From Liolophura sinensis (taxonomy: Eukaryota > Mollusca > Polyplacophora > Chitonida > Chitonidae): a stretch of 64,000 nucleotides of DNA. Numbering within the stretch: the stretch's first letter is position 1; each line of letters opens with the position of its first letter. The DNA lies in NCBI RefSeq assembly GCF_032854445.1, contig NC_088295.1:16851385-16915384 (forward strand), in the 5' to 3' direction. Shown piece by piece: positions 10,522 through 21,270 of this stretch. The notes under the pieces are model-generated. The model saw nothing but the letters and a program-made list of their open reading frames with translations. It was not told where the DNA came from and searched no databases. The translations under genes were made by a program, and so were the position numbers.

Positions 10522-13500
10522 CTATACTGCGCTATAATGCTCCATTGATACGTATATATATTCGGCATATATAACCAATTAATTCTTTATTTTAAATTAT
10601 TGTGAGTATTAAATTTAAGACGGAAACGTACGAAACATTTTCTTTAGCTATAGCAGGTATTTTCAACAAATACAATCACAATTTTTGGTGACGTCATATC
10701 ATGGCAGTTATACGATGTAACCTTCTATACATATGAACAGTCAACCGATTGTTTTGGTATACAGAATGAAACAGAATATACCAAATGTTGACTTAGTTGT
10801 AAAATTTACCTTTTCCAGTTCACACTAAAAACATATTCAATGAGAAAATGTGCATTTGTCATAGTATATAAAAACATTCATACATACACACCATCTCATT
10901 CAAACAACAGCCAGTCACATCAACTGTGTACAAAACATTGTGTATGGCGTGAGGTCACGTATCTCTCTGCGTGGCCAGTGGACAAAGTGTGTTCTATTGA
11001 TTCAGGATATAACTTGACCTTGAAAATGTCACACAACATATGGCAGTTGATGTCCTCGAGTTTTACAACTACATCCGGGTATAAGAGCTTCGGGCGTATT
11101 GGGTGAATAGCTTGTAACCAGAGTTGAATTCTTTTTGACCGATATTTATATGTATCATGATGGTTTTCTTGTAACTGTAAAAGGTTTCTTGTCGAACATG
11201 TGTGCACATGTGTATATAAATGCTCACTATATATGAGTAATCCCCAACTGTCTTTCAGACACTTCACAGCGGTGTCGTCGCGTATATAGCAGGTCTGTCC
11301 TAATAATGCCTACCAATTTACACTGACGTCTCACTACAACATCCCCTCGAGGACACCTAGCATCACATCCCGCTCATATACAGTCACGGTACATTCACAC
11401 CGACCAGACCTACACGTCTATTTAAATCTCAGTTCGTTATAGAACTATGAAATCCCACGTGCATGGCGGACGGTTAACTACTTGGACACTGGAGTGCCAT
11501 AAGGAATACTAGCTTAAATGTGAAGGAGATACATTAAATTACAGTACGGAGGACTACATGTGTCCGCAAATAATTTTGGTACTGCTAATATAAAGATACA
11601 TATACATGTATAATGTGGAATTAATAGACTGTACATTTCCATGCAAGTGAGTACATGCATGACATTAAGTTACACATCACTCAACACGTTTTCTTAATGA
11701 TAAAATGATACAATATGTTAAGAGGCTGTAAAGTGTGAGAGTCTTACAATGTTATCTCGCGTAAACGTAATGGTTGTTCAAGTTATACCATAATGTCAGA
11801 TATTTAACATGCTTGTTTAGCAGAAAACAGCGCACATATAGAAGTATAATGTTTGATTACATAACATTTTAAGTACTGAAATTCTTACACCTTATAAAGT
11901 GGTAACTTTACAAATATTTTTCTTTCTCCGCCATTGCAAAATGCAGGATTAAACATTATCACAGTTATGTATAACATTTTACGTGTAAGTGTGACTTTGG
12001 TATAAGCGACATTGGTATAAGCGACATTGGTGAGCCGATTCTCGGTGCATCATGACAACATCTGAGAGTTATTATATTATTATAGCTGGACGTTTTCTGC
12101 CCATAACGCTATAATGTATATTACAATGCATTATAGCTAGTGTTTATGTTTGAGTGTGGTACACCTGGCCGATGTATATGGTCTTTGACAAAAATATTAA
12201 AATGCAGACCGATAATGATAGATACCTTATGATAAGTAATACATCAAAGAACAATGAATTATAGGTAGGCAAATCTGCTTATATAAATACATGTACGTGG
12301 GTTACAATAACATGAGTGCATGTTGTGGAAGATTTAACAAGGATGAAACTTACGTACAGGATTTAATCATTCAAGGAAATGTTTACCAACTAAGGGTAGA
12401 TCAGTGAATAGTGGTTTTGCTGATAATATACTTCCGCATTGCATCCTATGCACTGCAATGGCCGTACCCGCTGGATCAATCCAAACAAGAGTCGATAAGA
12501 AACGATTTGAAAAATAACTAGAAACTTCTTCTGTGACGCGTACAGTGTGCTAAGCTATCAATATATGTTTACTATAGTGTGTTAATACCAGTAGAATATA
12601 GCAATATAAGAAAGCTACATTTTTTTCACAAAATTTCTCGAATATACTTCCCATTTAAAAACATTGTGTTAGTGTCACAGAAAATTTTATCGCCCAGAAG
12701 ATCGAATATAGGTCAGCTGTGGATCACTGTGTTATACGTTGGTAGCAGAATATTTCTTTGAGTATAGCCTGGGCTATGTTTAGATATATCTATGTACTAC
12801 AAGATGTACCAAAACACAAGGAGACCCAGTGTGAAGTTCCACAGTATACGGTAAATGCAGCCCCAGGAATATGCATGTCTAAGGCTAACCATTCACAGAG
12901 AGTCCTATATCTAAATGTAGGTCTTTATTCAGGGCCCAATCACCAAAGGGTTACCTACTCTAGACTCCCGTTGAAGTGGCCTATGCAATGATTTATCTTG
13001 CGTTATACTACGATACACATAATTTTGTATCAACCTTATATTTTGCATGGCGATGCACGAGTTTGTCTGGACAAGTCGGCTTCTGAGCCCTACACTATAG
13101 CTACATCTACGCCATCTGTCTAGTAGGTCACAGGTATTAGGGCGGTACAGAGGCACAACTACGACTATAGGTTATATAGCCGTTTGTGGTTTTGTATGCA
13201 TGCAAGGTTACCTTTGGCGTAATCCAGTGGGGTTCTCCCAGAAGTTGGAATCAATCACCCTGCATTAAGCGAACACGTGCCATAATGCAGCTGAATGATT
13301 GCACTACACACATTTCATCAGTTCGTCAAGACAAGCAAGAAATGGCGCCAGAGGGATCAAAATATTGACAATGTGTGGCGGGAGGCGGGAATTTTCTTGG
13401 GAATTCCCCTGCTCTATATTCACAAGTAAAGGCTGGTGCAGGCTAAGCCGTTTGCGAACTCTCTCACTATCCTTCAGTTAACTTGTACTTAATGACGATT

Positions 13501-14493
13501 TCTGGTCGACTGTGTTGATTCATACAGACTTATGCACAGAAGAAATGCCCATGGTTTTATTTTTTACAGTACATGGTTTCTATAACTGCCCGATACAGGC
13601 CAACATTCTTGGGAAGTCACGAAAGGCTTGACATACATGAACAAAATGAACTACACACTTCGCATTTCATGCAGTTTTTATTACAAACAGGTCTAACTTT
13701 GAAAACGCGTTCAACTCTTTTGCCAACATATTGCATGTCGGTTTCTGAGATTTGTATCGTTAGAAACAAAGTATAAGGCAATGGACATCAAAACGATGAA
13801 AACGATGATTTTGTGGTCCAAGATCAAAGGTAGCCATATTACATGGCTAGGCTTCCATAAAGAATCTAAGAATTTCTAATGGGAAAAGTACGCAATCTGT
13901 TATTCCAGTATATACACAGAAAGTGGCTATGCTATAGGCTTAAAGGCTACAAGATGAACTTGGCAAACTGTATACAGATTGGAACAGTCGTACCCGGCGT
14001 TAAGGCAGAATTCTAAAAATGGCGGCCTGCCGCGAAACATCAGTGAGCCACTTATCCCGTGTAACTTAATAAAATCAGATCTGTGCGTGGTTAACTGACG
14101 TCCAAAAAGCGACTATTAGCTCGCACTGTATTCACTATATACCATATATATATTTGTTTTCATAGGTATTCTATATTTTTGGTATTTGGCACAACCCATA
14201 GGCCAAGTTGTAGGGTCGTGATCAATTCCGCACTTGGGCTCAGGCGTACATGTGTACAGCAAACACCTCTGAACACCACGCCTGTATGCATCATGTGTCA
14301 TGCATGCAAAACTTAGACGTGCACGTGCTTATCATCTCATCTGCCATGTCGTGTCTCATACATACAAACACATGGAAATAAAAGTAGATATATGGCAATT
14401 ACCGAACTCTATTTTCCGCTCCACAATTTTACATTTGCACGATCTACCAAAAAAAAAATAAATAAATAAATAAAATTAAAAAAAAAAAGGTCA
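10522..14493. other. Intergenic, no supported gene
   Basis: AT-rich sequence with many 'acatgta' words and short chance ORFs on both strands. A 17-bp direct repeat ('acattggtataagcg') occurs twice at 12000-12035. I found no splice-supported exon. Confidence 0.45.
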
Positions 14494-14636
14494 GGGCCCA
14501 GTTTCATAAAGGTGTCGCGTACATGTATAATAATCGCACATACAGGACAACGACTCGGTGATAGTGACGTACAAAATATCGTACTACACATGTACGATAA
14601 GAAAAATGGGGTACGCCGCTTTGTGAAACTGGGCCC
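14494..14636. mobile_element. MITE, GGGCCCAGTTTCA family
   Basis: Terminal inverted repeats of about 18 bp (GGGCCCAGTTTCATAAAG and its complement with one change) enclose about 107 bp of non-coding sequence. Flanks 'aggtca' and 'aggttca' could be a degenerate target-site duplication. It shares its terminal hexamer and more with the element at 5906-6124. Confidence 0.75.
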
Positions 14637-14756
14637 AGGTTCAATAAGTTCAGGATTAATTTACTGTGTAATTTTTGATAATCCTCCGAGGCTGACTTAG
14701 ATAATTGGTTGGTTATAAATGAATTCAGTTTCCATCATCCTCATTTTTGGCTGTTG

Positions 14757-14850
14757 TTTAAATTTATTTCATTGGATTGAAGCTTTATACTCAAGAATAT
14801 TTCACTTATTCATGACCGTCGGTGCTTTTTAGGTGGAGGAAATCGATGTG
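14757..14850 (-). mobile_element. Old SINE tail fragment
   Basis: Matches the tail part of the SINE ('tactcaagaatatttcacttat') in minus orientation with many changes. Head and centre are not recognisable. Confidence 0.5.
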
Positions 14851-15480
14851 GTTTGGTTATACCCCCGATCTATGGCTGGTAACTGACGGACTTTTCAACG
14901 TTTTGATGACATACAGATTTCCCCGCGCTACCTCAAAATGAATGCCAAATCAGTGGTGGATAACACTGTTACATGTCAAAATATAAAACCATCACTTTCA
15001 TATGGAAGAAATGAAAGTAATCAGTAATAAATATGCTATGTCATAAATATAACAATACAAAATGAAGAAGAACCTGATAACGTATAAACATATATTTACA
15101 TTTATCTAAGTCTTCGCCGAGCAAATATCTTCCCCCCATACATGAAATAAGACTTGGGCCATACATTTGTACGACTTTTTGTTTTGATAATGTACACTAC
15201 TCAACGATGTGCGACAGATAAAATCGTTATCACCCACCCGCAAAATAGTCTCTTTTTGTACATTTTTTGGTTTCCCAACATGAGACAACAAACCTGAAAT
15301 TTGCTAAAATCAGGCAAAACCTTTTAACTTTATATCAATGATACTGCGCAAAAAAATATTCATGTATGAAATATGACTAACCATTCGATGAAGGAATCAG
15401 GTTAATTTGTTATAAATATGACACTCACGAGATCTAGGTAGATGAATGGAACAAGGTGCGACTTTTTTTTTAAATTTTAG

Positions 15481-15582
15481 GTGCGGGACAAAACGGACTA
15501 AAGTACTCATATATAATGGAAGTAAACTACATGAATAACCCGAGAAACAGAGGTCAGAGTGCACTGACACCACCAAATCAAG
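15481..15582 (+). CDS. Unassigned exon-like segment
   Basis: A 102-nt segment begins after a strong acceptor (T-rich tract then TTTTAG) and ends in CAAG|GTAGGT. It is open throughout in one frame (phase 2 in, phase 1 out) and encodes about 33 residues rich in Asn, Tyr and Pro, including 'YSYIMEVNYM'. I do not recognise the protein. No neighbouring exon on the plus strand joins convincingly: splicing to the good acceptor at 16198 runs to a stop after ten codons. It could be a real internal or penultimate exon, or chance. Confidence 0.25.
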
Positions 15583-15607
15583 GTAGGTATCAGACTAAAT
15601 ACTATTG

Positions 15608-15657
15608 TTGCGATCAAATAAAGAAACCTGTTTTAAGGTTTCTTTATTTGATCGCAA
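15608..15657. repeat. Perfect hairpin, 22-bp stem, 6-nt loop
   Basis: Positions 15608-15629 and 15636-15657 are exact reverse complements around gtttta. The stem contains AAATAAAG on one arm. It lies 25 bp past the donor of the exon-like segment at 15481-15582. It does not match the histone 3' stem-loop. Confidence 0.95.
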
Positions 15658-16245
15658 GTGTATCAGAAGTGTAGTTCTATTTCACGAGGTTTAAAATCCC
15701 AACAGATCATATAACCCTCCATGATCTATACACTCGAGGGTAAAAAAATCTTCCAGGTCGTTTGTATCTCTGCATTTAGACCTATACATGAAGGCCTATA
15801 GACATTTGGGCCATATGCCAACTCGCCGAGGATTATAAGACAACCCATAGGATGAACATTGCCCTGAAACAGATGATTATGGGATATTTTAAATAGCAAG
15901 ACAATTTGCTGGAACATCCAAGATGTATACATATCCTTACCTATCTCATACGTGGATTTCACCCTAACGTTGGTCCATGACATTTCATGCCTCACGTTTC
16001 CCCGGGTCTTTCCAAGGGAATTCCCCTTTCAGCCATCACATGTAATATCCATGTGATGTATATGTAGGCATGCTGATATTAACATTTTGATCAACGATAA
16101 AACTTCCTTCAGCATAATCACATATTTAAACAGCCAGCGTCAGGATCCTGTCTATCGGGTATATGGATTAACTTCATGTACGACATTTTTTTTACAGGGA
16201 AAGAAGTGTGTAAGGACTTAATAATGTAGTGTTATATCTGCCTGA

Positions 16246-16458
16246 GACGGCCACTTACTGCATGTTCTACAAAGCAAACAGGACTGGATGATCAATCTGC
16301 AGAGAGGATGTGAACTCAGTGACAGGGTATTAGTCACATGCCAGATCAACACTGTTGTGGCATATTTACAACGGGCTACAATGACTAATCTGCAGTGTGT
16401 GCTCATCCCCATTGCGGAAGTGTTTGAGATACCGTCAAAAACCAAACAAGCACCATAA
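16246..16458 (+). CDS. Unassigned open segment, possible terminal exon
   Basis: Seventy codons are open to a TAA, with a globular-looking composition (for example 'VLVTCQINTVVAYL'), unlike the low-complexity chance ORFs nearby. There is no early ATG; the first is about 16 codons in. The candidate acceptor CTGCCTGAG is weak. The same DNA is also open on the minus strand, so coding is not established. Family not recognised. Confidence 0.2.
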   Translation, partial: DGHLLHVLQSKQDWMINLQRGCELSDRVLVTCQINTVVAYLQRATMTNLQCVLIPIAEVFEIPSKTKQAP

Positions 16459-17028
16459 AGGGCTTTCCTATATCTTAATATGATACAACAGTTCTGATGA
16501 CAATTACACGGAAAAAGGAAAATAATAACTGATAACAGACATCGATGACAAAAAGGTCGACATGCTCGGACATAGTTAGGCTATTCAGTAATCACCATTT
16601 ACCTGGTGATGAAGGAATCTTAGACGTAAGTCAAAATGTCAAAACACTTGAGAATTGTCATTTTTAAAATAACAATGTCAAAATATTGCTTCACAACGTA
16701 AATTCTGGGTAAGTTACTGTATAACAAATTTCAACTAAAATAACAGAAAGCAACATACCAAGTTTAATGATGGAAATTTTGGCTTAAGTCTAAGATCGCT
16801 TCATAACCCCAGGGTCAGGCCAAAAAAAGCTGGGTAACTCCCAATGATGATCAGCTCATCTTTATTGCCAAAACAACGAAGCATCAAAGCAAGATATCGC
16901 GAATACAGCGTTAGTTACAAGTTCAAACAAACAGTTGTTAGAAAAACAACCATACATGTATATGGTACCGAGCAGAGACAACTGAACAAACGTGTGCTGG
17001 TATCGGGCTGACTTGCAGATAACAGCTA

Positions 17029-17480
17029 TCAGCCCACTCACATATAGATGTGCTGTCAGTCGGTCAACTGGTAGACAATAGACATCTGGCCACAGTCAAA
17101 ATGAGCTGGCGCCCGGCCAACTGGTACAGAGTTGGACACAGGCAGTCATAATACGCTGGCGCCACACAGTCAGAATGTGCGAGCACCTGGCTGACTCCAT
17201 GTCAACAGGCATCTCGCACACACAGTCAAACCGGCCGGCTGGTAGACACAGACAGTCAATATGTTCTGGCGCCATAGGGTCAAAATGTGCTGACGTCACA
17301 AGTCAAAATATCAGACAACATACATCTGGCCTAACCTTATCAAATGTACTGGTACCCGGTCGAATGATAGACAACACACGTCGTTCCACACAACCAAACA
17401 TGCAGGTACCCGGCCGACTAGTAGACAACAAACATCTGGTCCCACACAGTCAAACGTGCTGGTACCCAGCAGATAAGTAG
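17029..17480. repeat. Minisatellite inside retrotransposon remains
   Basis: A unit of about 50-60 bp containing 'ggtagacaacagacatctgg', 'cacacagtcaaa' and 'gctggtacccggc' occurs about eight times. It sits immediately upstream of pol-like sequence of the plus-strand element. A single unit of the same sequence ends the minus-strand element near 19898-19955. Confidence 0.75.
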
Positions 17481-17495
17481 TAGATAAGTGGTCCC

Positions 17496-19138
17496 AAGTT
17501 CAACACACTGCAGGTAAGAACCTTTCTACTGCCTACACATTGTCTCGAGCACCAGTTACTGTGGAAGACAAGACAGACATGCTACTCGAGGACGAGACAA
17601 ACCTGTTAGTAACACAGTACTGGAGGCCATGCCAGCCACACAAAGACGACTGGATAAAATTCGTGGTAAGCTAACACAAAAAGTCATGCATTATTGTTCT
17701 AGCGCATGGTCGACTTCAGCGAAGACAGACGCAGAACTTCAACCTTATTGATGTATATGACAGGAGCTTACAGTGCAGCAAGGACTTGCTATTCAGAAAA
17801 AGGCTTTTTATCTTAGAAACTTTGAGAAGGGACATTCTTGATCTTGAGGGAATTATAAAGTGTCCTACTGTACCAAATTTCATTATGGTTGCCATGCCTC
17901 TCGTCTGAGTTGAAATTTAAAGTTTTCTGTGTAAAAGAGAGAAGACAGCGATCGGAACCACTACTTCCTTCGAAGATGACGGATTATCCTTGGCAAAAAG
18001 TCGGGATAGATCTGTTCGAATAGAAAAGCAACACCTACCTTGTGATTGTGGATTAGTATTCGAGGTTCATTGAGATTGCTCATCTCAGAACCACCACGAC
18101 AGCAAGAGTAACAGAGCATGCGAAATCCATTATATTGTTATATCCCATAACGGTCCAGAGTTTGCCTCACACGAGATAGGAAAGTCTGCCGACTCTTATG
18201 GACTTCCGCACATAATTAGTAGTCCACGTTACCCTGAAGGTAATGGAGAAGCGGAAAGAATAGTACAGACAATGAAAGGACGTCTTCGGAAAGCAGACGA
18301 CCCTTACATCGTCATACTTAGTTACCGCACTACTCCGTTGCAGAATGGATAAACTCCTTCTAAGTTATTAATGGGACGGAAACGCAGAAACAAAGTACGA
18401 GTATTGCCGCCCACCCTCATAAACAATAACTTTGATCAGTTACATAAAATGAAATAGCTTCACGTACATTTTCCAGGACAGAATGTATGGATAAGAAAAC
18501 CAGAACAAAGTGAAGCGACAGTGTTGCGCTCAGCAGGGAATCGCGATTACATAGTGAAGACTTCAAAGGGCATTAAACGACGCTAACGTTCACAACTTGT
18601 GCTTAGAGAGCCAACCTAAACAGTAAAGGCAAGTCACCCTGAGGAAATGTGTTACTCCACAGGCCTGACTACAATGGAATTTCAAGACAATGACAGAGAA
18701 CAATCTGTGAACCATCGAACAGTAGCCCAACCAAGTAACTGCATAACGACATGCCAAGGTCGTCGAGTGAGAAAGCCTGTTCGCCTTGATTTGTGAACTG
18801 AAACAGTAAATGCATAACAAGTTTTTGTGAAATGGAAGACTGTTCTTTCAAAATTAAAAAAAGGTTACTTTCATGTTTAAGAATTGTTCTTTGCAGTTGA
18901 ATTCGTCTTGAGAGTTGGTTATTGTACAGATTGATCTTCACAATATCACTTTGAAAAGGGGATGTAGTGTTTAGTACATATGTACATGTAATATGTTAGT
19001 GCACACACATGTATGACGGGTAACGCATTGTATGATGGGATCGTGAGGTGGCATGACAATAAATGGACATCTTACATCAATCAGCTCTTCTGTGTTATCT
19101 TTATGTGCTGTGTGAACGCATGGTAATGCGGCACAACA
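17496..19138 (+). mobile_element. Decayed Ty3/gypsy element, 3' half (integrase to 3' LTR)
   Basis: Translated pieces match the RNase H-integrase linker (17.5-17.7 kb, with an 'LSRAPV' motif), the start of the integrase core ('DYPWQKVGIDLF', about 17.98 kb) and the later core with the second acidic region and 'NGEAER' (about 18.13-18.35 kb). A C-terminal pol segment ends near 18.59 kb. Breaks: several frameshifts and stops, and the conserved Asp before 'NGPEF' is His. A purine tract (gaaaagggga) directly precedes the LTR at 18963, as expected for a polypurine tract. The 5' half is absent, so the copy is non-functional. In the family, integrase inserts the cDNA into host DNA. Confidence 0.85.
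18963..19138 (+). repeat. 3' LTR of the plus-strand gypsy element
   Basis: 176 bp, starting TGTAGTG just after the polypurine tract and ending in CAACA. It aligns over its whole length with the inverted sequence at 21106-21270, which is followed by a plausible primer binding site. That defines both as LTRs. Confidence 0.8.
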
Positions 19139-19897
19139 GGTGAAGAATCAGTTCTATAATATATCTTGTGTGCCATAAACAACAGGTGTACAATTAATTA
19201 AGCCTATTATAAATGTCCAAAACGTAAGACCTCACGGACATTATATAATCGCTATCAGACCAGTTTAGACTTCAGTACCATATCTGGAATATTTTTAAAA
19301 CAGCAAATGAGTTAAAAGTTCGTTCCTTAAATGTAGGACATCCCTGACAATTGATGACACTCTGGTTTTTCAGCAAATTTTCTTCTCTTATATCCATTAA
19401 AAGGTGTGTGCGAAATATGAAATATATGCAGGCGTAGCAAATGACATTCATATAGGCCTCTACCAACCGCCAACCATAATGGATGTTTCGGATCAGCAAT
19501 CGGGAGACTAATTTCCAAAACAACGTTCAATACAAACGAAAAACTGTAAGAGTACATCAAGGAAGTTAGGACGGATCTGTGTAAAGTGACGGGGTCCACA
19601 GTTTTCAGTGATGACGAAAGACACAAGGAATGTTTCCTTAGACAAATAAATTTATCACTGTCTAAAGTGCGTGGTAGTTCATAAGTTGTCGGTAATCAGA
19701 ATATGTATATCAGTTGCCTTTTCATATACAAGTATATGTTCATATACCGCGTGGCGATCATATTCGACATGATAAATATACGGACCCTAAACCAGTATTA
19801 AGCAGAAAACGTAAAGGCTTACGTTTTAAACGTTTTAATAATTTTGTACTCAAGAAGATTATGGCTTATCCATCTAACCCAAAATATACGAATTAAA
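19139..19897. other. Spacer between the two retrotransposon halves
   Basis: No coding match and no repeat recognised. Short ORFs on both strands show no family features. Confidence 0.4.
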
Positions 19898-21270
19898 AAC
19901 ATGTTGTCTGTTTTGACTACATGGAACCAGACGTCTGTTGTCTACTAGTTTATTTCTTACACTGGTTCCCTTCCACAAGTAACTCCCACAAAGGCTTTAT
20001 TTTTTCTGCTAAACTGGGGGCAAATTTTCAAACATGGTTGGCCATACCTAACAATCGACGGACTTCAGTCACAGTTGCTAGTCTAAGAAAGTTCTGAATC
20101 GCTGCCACTTTATTAGGGTCCACAGCGACACCTTCAGAGAAATTCTGTGACCTAGAAAAGCTATCTTTGGTTGTGAAAACATCTTCTAGTTTCGTAGTAC
20201 TGTCTGAAGCCTGTCGTCACGTTCTTCACTGCCTTTTCCTGATATGAACACATCATCAATCACAAAAGACTCCAGGAATACCATCTAGGAGCTGGGACAT
20301 GATCCTGTGAAATACTTCCGTGCCACTGGAAATGCCAAGCAGAGGCCTTGGAAACAATATCTCCCAAATGGAATTATGAATGTCGTCAGGGGCTGTGACG
20401 ATTCATCAAGAGAAACTTGGTAAAATCCACTATCCCAGTCCAATTTGGAGAAAACAGTTGCTCCTGACAGCTGTGCCAGTAACTGATCTGTCGACGGAAA
20501 GCTTTCCTGAAGAACACTCTCGTTCAACTTGGTGATATCCACGCTTGGCTTTGGTACGACCACCATCGGTGCACATCAAGATGTTGGCTCCTTAATGGGT
20601 CTAATGACACCTAACTGTTCCATCTGCTGTAACTCCACCTTGACCTTTGCCATTAATGTTAATGCAAGGCGTCTCGGTGACCTTATGTCCCTTTCAGCTT
20701 TCCAAGCCCAAAAAATAACTTTGGGTAACGTCCCTGGAACTTGTCTGAAACGGGTATAGTTGCACAAATTCGTCTGGGTGGAGGTTGTGGAGGGCCATCT
20801 CCCTGATCTGATAGCAACATGTTGATAACGGACCAAGGGGAACAGCTTTTGCTCTACAGTAGTGATGTAGCTTGTACGCTTATCTCCCCTGAACGTGAAA
20901 CTGTCCGGTCACAACGGCGAAGGGACAGTACTCTTGTTCAGAGTAATGTGTATGGTATTACTGACAGAATTATTGCCCTTGATGTTGTTGTGGTTTCGCC
21001 TATAATCGCAAACATTTTAGCGACTATTTGCTCACAAGTCCGTGTTTCCTTACCTTTCAGTCCAACTAATGGAATTCTGTATCACATCCAGCACTTGTGA
21101 TACCATGTCGCGTTGCCATGTGTTCGCTTAGCACATAAAGATAACACAGAAGAGCTGACTGATGTAAGATGTCCGTGAACTCTCATGCCACCTCACGATC
21201 CCATCATACGATGCGTTACACGTCATACGTGTACGTGCATATTACATGTACATATGTACTAAACACTACG
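19898..21270 (-). mobile_element. Decayed Ty3/gypsy element, 5' half (5' LTR and reverse transcriptase)
   Basis: On the minus strand the order is LTR (21270-21106), a candidate primer binding site starting TGGTATCAC, then reverse transcriptase. The approach to the RT ('LMAKVKVELQQMEQLGVIR') lies at about 20.6-20.7 kb, then 'MVVVPKP', 'FSKLDWDSGFYQV', a catalytic 'IDDV' box near 20.26 kb and the 'VRRLLGMANH' thumb region near 20.06 kb. Breaks: an in-frame TGA replaces a conserved Trp just before 'CAPMVVV', about ten codons are missing after 'PKP', and further stops follow. There is no room for gag between the LTR and RT. The copy ends in one unit of the minisatellite found at 17029-17480. Confidence 0.85.
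21106..21270 (-). repeat. 5' LTR of the minus-strand gypsy element
   Basis: Inverted, diverged but continuous match to the LTR at 18963-19138. Its inner edge ends ACA and is followed directly by TGGTATCACAAGTG, a plausible tRNA primer binding site. Confidence 0.75.

Noticed and set aside
15608-15657. Histone mRNA 3' stem-loop
   Set aside because: Stem length, loop sequence and lack of a histone gene nearby do not fit.
16198-16230. Terminal exon after the strong acceptor at 16197 joined to 15582
   Set aside because: The joined frame stops after about ten codons with no supporting family match; too weak to call a gene.
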